Under the pieces are notes generated by a model. It worked only from the letters and a program-made list of their open reading frames with translations, searched no databases and had not been told where the DNA came from. From Fictibacillus nanhaiensis (lineage in GTDB: Bacteria; Bacillota; Bacilli; Bacillales; Fictibacillaceae), in assembly GCF_023715445.1 (NCBI RefSeq), contig NZ_JAMBOD010000012.1, forward strand, positions 1 through 49,065: a DNA stretch of 49,065 nucleotides. The letters run 5' to 3'. Shown here in pieces: positions 1 through 7,625 of the stretch; the stretch's first letter is position 1; every line of letters starts with the position of its first letter. The position numbers and the translations under genes were made by a program.

Positions 1-14
1 AAGAAAATGATGAA

Positions 15-52
15 AGAGTGTTAGTGGAGGGATATCCCTCCACTAACACTCT
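15..52. repeat. Perfect 38-bp palindrome without loop
   Basis: Two 19-base arms, AGAGTGTTAGTGGAGGGAT and its exact reverse complement, meet with no spacer. Read on the minus strand the stem is followed by a T-rich stretch, so it could be a terminator for a transcript coming from the right. On the plus strand no T-run follows. The gene it serves, if any, lies outside the window. Confidence 0.85.
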
Positions 53-142
53 ACCCTACAACCATATATACGGACGAAGAGAGATGCTTTGGATATTGTT
101 CGTTTACACAGACTATTTGACATAACCAGATTCAAGGAAAAA

Positions 143-194
143 CTCGTGAGATTATGGTAGATTCTCGTGAGAATATCTGTAAAATCCGTGAGAT
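143..194. repeat. Phased word array i (CTCGTGAGA-type, 3 units, 21-bp period)
   Basis: The core CGTGAG starts at 145, 166 and 187, exactly 21 bp apart, with unrelated filler between copies. It has the same architecture as the other arrays in this window but a different word. The rest of 1-449 holds only the palindrome at 15-52 and the stem-loop at 311-343. I see no gene there. Confidence 0.6.
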
Positions 195-304
195 TAAGCC
201 TTCACCTGGGCTCACCCATTTCGAAAAACCACCTTGAAAACGGCTCACTCGATCATGAAAACCAATAAAGAACAGCTTTGTACCAAAACTGCACCTTATC
301 TTAT

Positions 305-343
305 AAAAAAGAGGACAACCTGGTCCGAATCCAGGTCATCCTC
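305..343 (-). terminator. Terminator-like stem-loop on the minus strand
   Basis: GAGGACAACCTGG (311-323) pairs with CCAGGTCATCCTC (331-343) except for a 2x2 internal mismatch, with a 7-nt loop. On the minus strand it is followed by six Ts. No minus-strand gene runs into it from the right, because the next gene is the plus-strand germination operon, so its purpose is unclear. Confidence 0.5.
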
Positions 344-449
344 AGCCCCCAATAGTAGGCCAATCTTTAAACTTCCAAAGAATATTCACTGAATTTCAAG
401 TCTATACTGCATACTATTGACTTATTCATAGAAGGAAGATTGATGCAAT

Positions 450-1829
450 ATGGCAGAATCACCTAGTGAGTTTCTTACTGCTGATTTAACTCAAAATTTA
501 AGAATAATAGAAGAAATGAATCAAACAGCGGATTTAAAACGAAGAAAATTAACCTTTCATCATAAAACGATTATCCTTTTATACCTCGATACGATCACGG
601 ATAAGGAATCGATTGAGCTCCATATTATCGGTCCGATAAACAAGCAAGTCTCTGAAAGTATTGAGAATACATTAAGCACCAAACAATTTTCTATCATGAC
701 AACGTATAAGGACATCAGTGTTTCATTAACAGAGGGTAATACTGTTTTACTAATGGAAGATTGTAATATTGCCTACTCCATTCCGACATTAACGGATGAA
801 AAACGTGCGATCAATGAATCTCTGAACGAAAAAGTAACCATGGGGTCACATGATGGATTTGTGGAAAGCGCCAGTGCAAACATATCTTTGCTACGGAAAA
901 GGCTTAGAACACCAGAATTTAAAGTGGAATATCAAAAGTACGGAACTTTATCAAATGTTGAAGTCGCGATTTGTTATCTCGAGTCAAAAGTGGATCCGAC
1001 AGTCCTCCATACGATTAAAAGCAGATTAGAAAAAATCAATGATGATGATCTCATCATGTCCCGGCAGATACAAGAAGCACTTGAAGATTATCCATATTCG
1101 CCCTTCCCCCAATCCTTAAGAACGGAAAGACCGGATCGGGCAGCCTTTAACCTATTAAATGGGAATACGGTCATTTTTCTTGAGCATGAACCTTCTGCTT
1201 TAATTACGCCTATTTCTTTTTATTCTTTTTTAAGAAGTCCTGAAGATTATAACTCCCGTTGGTTTGTTAACTTTTTTTATTATTCACTAAGAATCCTTGC
1301 ATTTATCTTATCCGTAACACTACCGGCTTTTTATATCGCCGTTAATGCGTATCATTCTGCGATCTTACCGGTCAGTACCTTTTATACACTTAAACTTTCC
1401 GTTTTGAATGTCCCGTTTCATCCTTTTGTTGAAGCCGCCATGATGCAGATTGTTTTGGAATTGTTGAAGGAAGCATCGGTCAGACTCCCTTCAGCGGTTG
1501 CACAGACGATTGGTACAGTAGGGGCTATTGTGATCGGTTCAGCAATTGTTCAAACCAATTTCATTTCCAACACCATGGTTGTAGTCATTGCGATTACAGC
1601 AGTTTCATCCTTTGTGATTCCAATCGGGGAAATGAGCACCACTATGCGGCTAATGAGTTTTCCATTAATTTTCCTGGCAGCTATGTTTGGTTTTATTGGA
1701 ATTGCATTCGGGTTAATGGTCTATACGACACACCTTGTTAAGCTGACTTCCGCAGGAAAAGCTTATGTTGAGGCACCTAAAATATTTCAACAATTTCTAA
1801 ACAAGCAACCTAAACAAGGAAAGGGTTAG
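450..1829 (+). CDS. GerA-family spore germination receptor, A subunit
   Basis: A subunit of a nutrient germinant receptor in the inner membrane of the spore. With the B and C subunits it senses small nutrients and triggers germination. The 459-aa protein has a soluble N-terminal domain of about 280 residues (start MAESPSEFLTADL). A membrane region follows with about five hydrophobic segments between residues 285 and 440, and then a short basic tail. This is the GerA/SpoVAF family layout, slightly shorter than the usual 480-500 aa. The start is set by GAAGGAAG about 11 nt upstream. It is the first gene of an A-B-C operon, 7 nt before the B gene. A CATACTAT box at 410-417 resembles the -10 of sporulation sigma factors, but no convincing -35 is present. 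The germinant cannot be predicted. Confidence 0.93.
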   Translation: MAESPSEFLTADLTQNLRIIEEMNQTADLKRRKLTFHHKTIILLYLDTITDKESIELHIIGPINKQVSESIENTLSTKQFSIMTTYKDISVSLTEGNTVLLMEDCNIAYSIPTLTDEKRAINESLNEKVTMGSHDGFVESASANISLLRKRLRTPEFKVEYQKYGTLSNVEVAICYLESKVDPTVLHTIKSRLEKINDDDLIMSRQIQEALEDYPYSPFPQSLRTERPDRAAFNLLNGNTVIFLEHEPSALITPISFYSFLRSPEDYNSRWFVNFFYYSLRILAFILSVTLPAFYIAVNAYHSAILPVSTFYTLKLSVLNVPFHPFVEAAMMQIVLELLKEASVRLPSAVAQTIGTVGAIVIGSAIVQTNFISNTMVVVIAITAVSSFVIPIGEMSTTMRLMSFPLIFLAAMFGFIGIAFGLMVYTTHLVKLTSAGKAYVEAPKIFQQFLNKQPKQGKG

Positions 1830-1836
1830 GATACGA

Positions 1837-2898
1837 ATGCTCACAAATAAGAATTTATTTTTCTTAATTATTCAAGCCCAGATCGGTATCGGTATCCTCG
1901 GTCTGCCCTACATCCTGTATAACGATGTACAGCAAGACGGCTGGATTTCTCTTCTTGTCGCTGGAGCTTTGGCCCAAGGGATCATAATTATTCTTGTCGG
2001 ATTAAGCAGAACTTCACCGAAGGAAACGTTTTATGAACTCAATCTTAGACTTTTAGGGAATTTTTTAGGAAAAATCGTAAACATAAGTTATGTACTGTAT
2101 TTTATATCGTTTTCAATGCTCTTAATGATACTTGTCACAGATGTTATCAACACATGGATCCTTCATCGAACCCCAAGATGGGCGATTATCTTGATGTTGC
2201 TGATCGCAACATCTTATATTGCAAAGGAAAAAATATTAACCATATCAAGAACTTTTCTCTTTTTTTCGATCCTATTTTTCGGTCTGATTTTTTTACTCAT
2301 ACTTGTCTATCAGCAAGATATACATTTCGGCAGGCTGCAGCCTATTGGTTCAAAAAATTTTATGGAAATAGTAAAAGCAAGTCCAGATGCATTCGTATCA
2401 CTTATTGGTTTCGAGCTCATTCTATTTATCATGCCGTTTCTAAAAAACCCAAAGAAAAGTTTAATGGTTCTCTCATTCGCAAATTTGTTTACCGTAACAC
2501 TGTATATATTCTTATTCATCACTTGTGTGATTTCCTTTAGTGGCGTGCAATTCAGCCTCATACAAGAGCCTTTATTATATCTTTTCCGAGGTCTATCATT
2601 TGAATTTATCGAAAGAATCGATATTATCTTTCTTTCCTTTTGGATTGTGCCTATATCCACTACACTTGTTATTCAGCTTTTTAATGCAAGCCTTGGCATC
2701 CAGAAATTATTTTCGATCCAGAGAAAGAAATCGGTTTATCTACTTTCTTGTATTTTATTAGTCATAGGTTTGTTGCCCATAAGCTTTACAGTTGAAGAAT
2801 CACTATCAAAAATCATGATCTATTTAAATATCATTTTTGTATTTATTTTTCCGACTTTATTGTTAGTGATCGCAAAACTAAAGGGGATAAAGGGATGA
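1837..2898 (+). CDS. GerB-family germination receptor, B subunit (APC-superfamily permease-like)
   Basis: Integral membrane subunit of the germinant receptor. It is related to amino acid permeases and is thought to form the germinant-binding part. The 353-aa protein is hydrophobic throughout with about ten transmembrane segments, beginning FFLIIQAQIGIGILGLP, a typical first helix of spore permeases. Length fits the family (about 360 aa). A GGAAAGG ribosome binding site lies upstream of the ATG. The end overlaps the C-subunit start by ATGA, indicating translational coupling. Confidence 0.93.
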   Translation: MLTNKNLFFLIIQAQIGIGILGLPYILYNDVQQDGWISLLVAGALAQGIIIILVGLSRTSPKETFYELNLRLLGNFLGKIVNISYVLYFISFSMLLMILVTDVINTWILHRTPRWAIILMLLIATSYIAKEKILTISRTFLFFSILFFGLIFLLILVYQQDIHFGRLQPIGSKNFMEIVKASPDAFVSLIGFELILFIMPFLKNPKKSLMVLSFANLFTVTLYIFLFITCVISFSGVQFSLIQEPLLYLFRGLSFEFIERIDIIFLSFWIVPISTTLVIQLFNASLGIQKLFSIQRKKSVYLLSCILLVIGLLPISFTVEESLSKIMIYLNIIFVFIFPTLLLVIAKLKGIKG

Positions 2899-4013
2899 AG
2901 GATACTTCTCGAAAAATAATCATTATACTGATCATTTTTCCTCTGCTGACTGGCTGTTGGGATCAAAAATTAATTGTAGACCAAGAAGTGATGAACGGTG
3001 TAAGTTTTGATGTAGAGGATGACAAGATTAAGACCACAATCGTAGTTCTTAACATCATACCGAAGGGAACAGGCTTTTTTGACTTTAAAAATCAGATGTC
3101 TTCTGCTACTGGTTATTCTTTAGAAGATACATACCGTGAATTAAGAACGTATTATACGGGTCCTTTAACCGCTTCAAAGTCACGAATCATTTTGCTTGGA
3201 GAAAGTTTTGCAAAGAAAAACTTAAACGCCTATCTCGATTTTTTCTATCGTGTTCCTGATCCCTATTTAGGGAGTAAAGTAGCGATTGTAAAGGGTGTGG
3301 AAGCGAGTAAACTCTTATCAACAAAAGAGATCGGCACAAACCCTGTTGCCTTTGGCTTATATGAAATTATTGAAGCTGCGGAAGATAATTCTACGGTTAC
3401 TAAAGGAACCCTGAACACATTATTTACTTATTTTAATGAAGACGGTAAAGATTTTATCCTCCCCATCCTGGAGCAAAAAGAGGGGAATATATTAGTTTCA
3501 GGAGCAGGTTTAATGAGTCATAACGGTTATTCTGGAGAGATGATTTCACTAAAAGAAGGTTCTCTTCTTTTATTGATTATGGACAATTATGGGGACAGAG
3601 TCGATCTGGAAACCCATATGAATGGTAAAAAGAGATTAAACAATCAAGTTGCCTATCGGATTTTGAAGGCTAAGCGAAAGTTAAATATAAAGAAAGATGC
3701 TTCAAAAAAACCAATGGTTGATATTCATTTAAACCTTGAAGTTATGATTCACCAATATCCCAGAACCGAAAAAATCAGTTCAAAGCAACTAAAAGAATTA
3801 GAAAAAACGATATCACGGGATTTAACAAAAAAATCTCAATCCATTATGAAAAAAACACAGAAAGCCAACAGTGATGTATTAGGAATTGGACGAGAACTAA
3901 AAGAAACAGATCCAGCAGCTTGGAAAGCTCTTGACTGGAGAAAAACGTATCCCTCCATAAAGATAAATACGCAGGTTGAAGTCAGCATTGAAAAGACGGG
4001 GATACTGAAATAA
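2895..4013 (+). CDS. Ger(x)C-family germination receptor, C subunit lipoprotein
   Basis: Lipoprotein subunit of the germinant receptor, anchored on the outer face of the spore inner membrane. The 372-aa protein has a signal peptide with lipobox LLTGC (Cys at about residue 21) followed by WDQ, the family hallmark, and a Ger(x)C C-terminal domain. The start overlaps the B subunit stop (ATGA). It closes the operon, with an intrinsic terminator 7 nt downstream. All three genes are intact, so a working receptor is likely. Confidence 0.93.
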   Translation: MKDTSRKIIIILIIFPLLTGCWDQKLIVDQEVMNGVSFDVEDDKIKTTIVVLNIIPKGTGFFDFKNQMSSATGYSLEDTYRELRTYYTGPLTASKSRIILLGESFAKKNLNAYLDFFYRVPDPYLGSKVAIVKGVEASKLLSTKEIGTNPVAFGLYEIIEAAEDNSTVTKGTLNTLFTYFNEDGKDFILPILEQKEGNILVSGAGLMSHNGYSGEMISLKEGSLLLLIMDNYGDRVDLETHMNGKKRLNNQVAYRILKAKRKLNIKKDASKKPMVDIHLNLEVMIHQYPRTEKISSKQLKELEKTISRDLTKKSQSIMKKTQKANSDVLGIGRELKETDPAAWKALDWRKTYPSIKINTQVEVSIEKTGILK

Positions 4014-4017
4014 CGAA

Positions 4018-4047
4018 CAAAAAAGCACGCTGATGTGTGCTTTTTTG
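4018..4047. terminator. Bidirectional terminator after the germination operon
   Basis: AAAAAAGCAC pairs with GTGCTTTTTT around a short loop. The A-run and T-run make it usable from both strands, serving the germination operon and the convergent small gene at 4083-4244. Confidence 0.85.
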
Positions 4048-4082
4048 ATGGGAATTTAAACACATGTTTAAAAAAGAGTCGG

Positions 4083-4244
4083 TTACTCGCTTAGAACGAT
4101 CACTTCTGATTTGTGCACTAATATCACGCGCGGCACATAACGTTCGCTGATTTTTCTTATTTCTATATAATCTGACGTATAGACGTGCAGTACAATATGT
4201 GGTTCTTCCTGATAGCTAACGATATTTCCTTTTTGAATACTCAT
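4083..4244 (-). CDS. Small conserved-looking protein, 53 aa, unknown function
   Basis: An open frame of 53 codons starting MSIQKGNIVSYQEEP and ending VIVLSE. AGGGTGAG lies a few bases before the ATG. It converges on the germination operon and shares its terminator. The composition is that of a real soluble protein: alternating hydrophobic and charged residues suggest mostly beta strands, with no signal peptide or membrane segment. I do not recognise the family. The frame, ribosome binding site and terminator position support a real gene. Confidence 0.65.
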   Translation of the reverse strand: MSIQKGNIVSYQEEPHIVLHVYTSDYIEIRKISERYVPRVILVHKSEVIVLSE

Positions 4245-4304
4245 GCTCTCACCCTAGATAGTCGTTTATATAGTTAATTATACCTAAAATCAACCGCTTA
4301 AAAA

Positions 4305-4363
4305 TTGGGAAACATAGAGGATTAACGAGGACTAATTACGGGAAAATGAGCGTTGTTTCCCAA
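4305..4363. promoter_or_regulatory. 10-bp inverted repeat upstream of the HTH-TPR regulator
   Basis: TTGGGAAACA (4305-4314) and TGTTTCCCAA (4354-4363) are exact inverted copies separated by 39 bp. A weak promoter can be read just downstream (TTTACT at 4381, 17 bp, TATTTT at 4404). The repeat could be an operator for autoregulation or the stem of a leader RNA. This is inferred from position only. Confidence 0.4.
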
Positions 4364-4460
4364 CCCGTCTTTCCTCCCCTTTTACTTATTCATTTAGATT
4401 AGGTATTTTTGCTACTCTATTAAATGATAAAATGAAAAAAATGAAGGGAGGATAACAGAC

Positions 4461-5738
4461 ATGCATCTCGGCGAAAAGATTCGGTACTTTCGAAAAGTCA
4501 AAAACTTATCTCAACAAGAACTGGCCGCTGGTATCTGCTCCATTCCGTATTTAAGCAAAATTGAAAACGGAGTGACCAAACCTTCAGATGAAATCAAACA
4601 GCATTTAGCCGATCGATTAGAAATAAGATTAGATTCCATAAACGAAAACGAGATTATACAGAACTATGTTGACCTTTTTTATTCGTTATATCAAAGAGAT
4701 TATGAGTCTGCAGAGCAAAAGTTTAATGGTTTGAAAGATTCCCCTTTAAAATCTGTCGATGAAGATATATTGTACAAAATATTTAAAAGCATCTATATTA
4801 TGATGACCACGCAAAAAACGCTGGGAGTTCACGCTTTGTTAAATGAAGTTTCATACATAGACAAAGTGATCAAAGGGGAAAAAGCTTTCTATTACTTACT
4901 TGCCAAAGGGCAACTTAGCTATTTTTCAAATGAATTTGAGGACGCTTTTCACTATTTTCTATGGGCGGAAAAACAGTTAGGGGATAAAAGTTTTCAAGAG
5001 TGGGAAAAGGGATATTTGCTGTACATGATTGGTCTCTCAGCTAACCAGTTGTATAGAAATATAGTTGCTTTGGAATACACTAAACAGGCATTAGAGATAT
5101 TTGAGAAAAACTATTTCTTTAACAGATGTGCTGATTGCAGAGTTATACTTGCTATTATTCATCTGCGGATAAAAAATTTCGATGAATCTACTAATCAATT
5201 ATTACTAGCTGAAACCATTGCGACGGCCTTTGATGATGATGTGTTACAGGGAGTGATTTATCATAACTTAGGAAGTATCGCCACGCATAAAGGTGAAAAA
5301 GAAAAAGCTATCGAACTATTTTCTCGAAGCCTGGAAGCAAAAGAAAAAGAGCCCCTATCCGCAAAAATTATGACAATCCATGCTCTGGTGAAAGAATATC
5401 AAAAGACCAACCAACCTGAAAAAGGCTTGGATCTCATAGATACATGGCTGGAACAGGTTCAAGATGACCCGCTCAACCGCGGATTCGAACTGCATTTTAT
5501 GTATTACAAGTACTTATTTACATACGGAGGCAATCATAAAGAACTCATTCAGTTTATGATCAACGAGCTCATCCCTTATTTCGAGCAAAGGAAAGAATGG
5601 ATCCATCTGGCCGATTATTATCCGATCCTCGGAAAATACTTTGAGAACCACCAGAAGTACAAACAAGCGAGTCAGTATTATGCGCTAGGAATTGAGGCGT
5701 TGAAAAATATGCATCAAGTAGGGGTTACGTATGTTTAA
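4461..5738 (+). CDS. HTH-TPR transcriptional regulator (NprR/PlcR-like, RRNPP type)
   Basis: Cytoplasmic transcription factor. Residues 5-60 form an XRE-type helix-turn-helix (KIRYFRKVKNLSQQELA, then IPYLSKIENGVTKPS). Residues from about 65 to 420 form tetratricopeptide-like helical repeats, for example in the segments around YHNLGSIATHKGEKEKAIEL. Length (425 aa) and layout match NprR/PlcR-type quorum-sensing regulators, which bind short exported peptides in the TPR domain. Those usually have the signal-peptide gene directly downstream. Here an intrinsic terminator follows the stop at once, and I find no small propeptide frame on either side. The start is set by GGGAGG before the ATG. It may be an orphan receptor or may sense something other than a peptide. 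Confidence 0.8.
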   Translation: MHLGEKIRYFRKVKNLSQQELAAGICSIPYLSKIENGVTKPSDEIKQHLADRLEIRLDSINENEIIQNYVDLFYSLYQRDYESAEQKFNGLKDSPLKSVDEDILYKIFKSIYIMMTTQKTLGVHALLNEVSYIDKVIKGEKAFYYLLAKGQLSYFSNEFEDAFHYFLWAEKQLGDKSFQEWEKGYLLYMIGLSANQLYRNIVALEYTKQALEIFEKNYFFNRCADCRVILAIIHLRIKNFDESTNQLLLAETIATAFDDDVLQGVIYHNLGSIATHKGEKEKAIELFSRSLEAKEKEPLSAKIMTIHALVKEYQKTNQPEKGLDLIDTWLEQVQDDPLNRGFELHFMYYKYLFTYGGNHKELIQFMINELIPYFEQRKEWIHLADYYPILGKYFENHQKYKQASQYYALGIEALKNMHQVGVTYV

Positions 5739-5740
5739 TG

Positions 5741-5778
5741 AAGGGCAACTAAAATCATTTTGTTGCCCTTCTTTTTAT
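5741..5778 (+). terminator. Intrinsic terminator of the HTH-TPR gene
   Basis: AAGGGCAAC (5741-5749) and GTTGCCCTT (5762-5770) form a stem followed by CTTTTTATT. It begins immediately after the stop codon. Confidence 0.85.
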
Positions 5779-5791
5779 TAGATAACGTCTT

Positions 5792-5896
5792 TTACGGTAC
5801 GTGTTCTTTTATTTATTACACGTTCGCTCAAAAAAAGCCCACTACGCTCAGAAATCTTCATCTACGCTCAAAATGCCTCAAGTTTCGCTCAAACTA
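5792..5896 (+). repeat. ~105-bp inverted repeat flanking fixABCX, left copy
   Basis: This stretch matches the reverse complement of 9742-9846 with about 6 mismatches in 105 bp, and the two copies are the same length. It contains the first four words of array ii. The fix operon sits between the copies. Confidence 0.85.
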
Positions 5897-5934
5897 GATG
5901 AGTATCGCTCAAGATCCCTCCCGTTTCGCTCAAA
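5822..5934. repeat. Phased word array ii (TTTCGCTCAAA-type, 6 units)
   Basis: The core CGCTCA starts at 5825, 5845, 5865, 5886, 5906 and 5927 (period 20-21 bp), with unrelated filler. It lies between the terminators of two convergent transcription units. Positions 5792-5896 recur as an inverted copy at 9742-9846 on the far side of the fix operon. Confidence 0.85.
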
Positions 5935-5936
5935 CC

Positions 5937-5964
5937 TAAAAAAAAGTGCCTCATCAAGAGGCAC
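5937..5964 (-). terminator. Terminator of the fix operon
   Basis: GTGCCTC (5946-5952) and GAGGCAC (5958-5964) form a stem with a 5-nt loop. On the minus strand it is followed by nine Ts. It lies about 70 nt past the fixX stop. Confidence 0.85.
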
Positions 5965-6035
5965 CTGACTCTACTATTTCCACATTAAACAGGAAATTCT
6001 CACTTCAAAATGTTTTTTCTGCAAAATATGCCCGC

Positions 6036-6329
6036 CTAACCCAACCGAAACACGATCCCATGTCCGCCTTTAGGATATTCCCATTTAATATTCTGGTGCG
6101 GGCAGCCGATCCGGCAGCTTCCGCACTCGTGGCAACCTTCGTATCCTACATGCATCCTGATCTCTTCCCACTTATACACCTCTGCCGGACAAAAGATCGT
6201 ACAGATTTTATCTGGGCACTTCGTCAAACAAATATCGGCATCCATAACGGTGAGATGTGATTTCGTGTCTGCGTTAAAACGAACGAGATACTGCTTTTCT
6301 TCGATGGTCTGACACTTCTTTTCGCTCAT
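6036..6329 (-). CDS. fixX: Ferredoxin-like protein FixX
   Basis: Small iron-sulfur partner of the FixC quinone oxidoreductase, passing electrons in the FixABCX complex. The 97-aa protein carries CHECGSCRIGC, a CxxCxxCxxxC cluster motif, near the C-terminus, plus an earlier Cys-rich segment (CLTKCPDKICTIFC). This is the usual layout for FixX and for the C-terminal domain of ETF-ubiquinone oxidoreductase. Its ATG follows the fixC stop with no gap, and GGTGATG serves as ribosome binding site. Last gene of the fixABCX operon. Confidence 0.93.
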   Translation of the reverse strand: MSEKKCQTIEEKQYLVRFNADTKSHLTVMDADICLTKCPDKICTIFCPAEVYKWEEIRMHVGYEGCHECGSCRIGCPHQNIKWEYPKGGHGIVFRLG

Positions 6330-7625
6330 TTACTTCATCACCTTCCACGCCCGGTATGCGTCACGAGCCAATTTGAGTTTCTCTCCAGCCGTTCCCACAT
6401 CGCGCCAAATCTTCTTTTGCTTCTCCCATTTTGACGCGCCATCAACCGTAAACATCTGACTCATCGCTTTATTCATCATCGGAATATACTTATCAAAGTA
6501 CTGCGGGAACTTATCAAAATGATGAGTAGAATCCTTATATTTTTTCATATCCTGGCCGACAAAACTGCTCATGAGTCTTGTTTTGTAGTGATTAAGAGTT
6601 GCTTCTGAATAATCTTCACGTTCTTTTGCGAGCAGCACAGCTTCAGCCGCAAACTGACCCGATTTCATCGCGAGATTTGAGCCTTCACGATGGATCGCGT
6701 TTACGAGCTGGGCCGCATCCCCAACAACTAAAACCCCATTCCCTGCCACTTTTGGCATGGACTTATAGCCACCTTCTGGAATCATGTGTGCCAAATACTC
6801 AACCGGCTCCCCGCCAGCAATATATGGACGGATCATCGGATGGTTCTTCACATACTCTAAAAGTTCGTACGGTTTAATTTTATGCTTTATTAGTCCAGAT
6901 AGAAGTGAACCAACCCCAAGACTCAGTGTGTCTTTGTTCGTATATAAAAACCCAGTACCCAAAATCCCTTTTGTTGCGTCACCAAAAAGCTCAATCGTCG
7001 TGCCCTGGTTCTCTTCCAAATTAAAACGGTCCTCAATCGTCTTTTTATCAAGCTTGATGATTTCCATTGTGGCGAGTGCCACTTCATCAGGCCGGAACTC
7101 TTTATGGAAACCAAGTGACTTTGCTAAAAGTGAGTTCACCCCGTCTGCCAGTACCACAACATCCGCGTAGAGATCTCCATCTGGCCGATCAGTCCGTACC
7201 CCGACCACTTTTCCGTTCTCGACAATACATTCCAATACTACCGTTTCATTAACTAAAAGTGCCCCTTGCTCAACGGCCTTCCCCGCAAACCACTGATCAA
7301 ATTTCGCGCGCAGCACGGTAAAGTTGTTGTACGGCTCCTGTCCCCATTCCATGCCTTTGTATCCAAAGGTGACCGCAGATTCCTTATCCATCATCATGAA
7401 CCGCTGTTCTACGATCGGCCGCTCGAGAGGTGCTTCCTTCCAAAAGTCCGGGATTACATCCTCCATCATCTTGCGGTAAAGGACGCCTCCCATTACGTTT
7501 TTCGAACCTGGATATTCACCGCGTTCAATTAATAAAACATTTACTCCTGCTTTTGCCAGCTCGTACGCGCAAGAAATGCCGGCAGGACCTGCCCCGACAA
7601 CGATAACATCAAATTTTTCAGACAT
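6330..7625 (-). CDS. fixC: Electron transfer flavoprotein-quinone oxidoreductase FixC
   Basis: FAD-containing dehydrogenase that takes electrons from the FixAB flavoprotein and passes them to quinone, together with FixX. The N-terminal dinucleotide-binding motif GAGPAGISCAYELAKAG is at about residues 12-28, and a second FAD contact GDAAQLVNAIHREG lies in the C-terminal half. I chose the ATG at 7625 (MSEKFDVIVVGAG, 431 aa). It has AGGTGG upstream and overlaps the fixB stop by 8 nt. The longer open frame adds residues unlike the family. In nitrogen fixers FixABCX is an electron-bifurcating complex making low-potential reductant, and in enterobacteria it serves carnitine reduction. No nif or carnitine genes are nearby here. 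Confidence 0.93.
   Translation of the reverse strand: MSEKFDVIVVGAGPAGISCAYELAKAGVNVLLIERGEYPGSKNVMGGVLYRKMMEDVIPDFWKEAPLERPIVEQRFMMMDKESAVTFGYKGMEWGQEPYNNFTVLRAKFDQWFAGKAVEQGALLVNETVVLECIVENGKVVGVRTDRPDGDLYADVVVLADGVNSLLAKSLGFHKEFRPDEVALATMEIIKLDKKTIEDRFNLEENQGTTIELFGDATKGILGTGFLYTNKDTLSLGVGSLLSGLIKHKIKPYELLEYVKNHPMIRPYIAGGEPVEYLAHMIPEGGYKSMPKVAGNGVLVVGDAAQLVNAIHREGSNLAMKSGQFAAEAVLLAKEREDYSEATLNHYKTRLMSSFVGQDMKKYKDSTHHFDKFPQYFDKYIPMMNKAMSQMFTVDGASKWEKQKKIWRDVGTAGEKLKLARDAYRAWKVMK

Noticed and set aside
380-420. Forespore sigma-G promoter for the germination operon
   Set aside because: A CATACTA-like -10 is present but the nearest GAAT-type -35 sequences lie 13 and 24 bp away instead of about 17-18.
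2154-2540. Frames inside the germination B-subunit gene and other antisense or shifted frames in coding regions
   Set aside because: They overlap well-supported genes entirely and have no ribosome binding sites or family resemblance.
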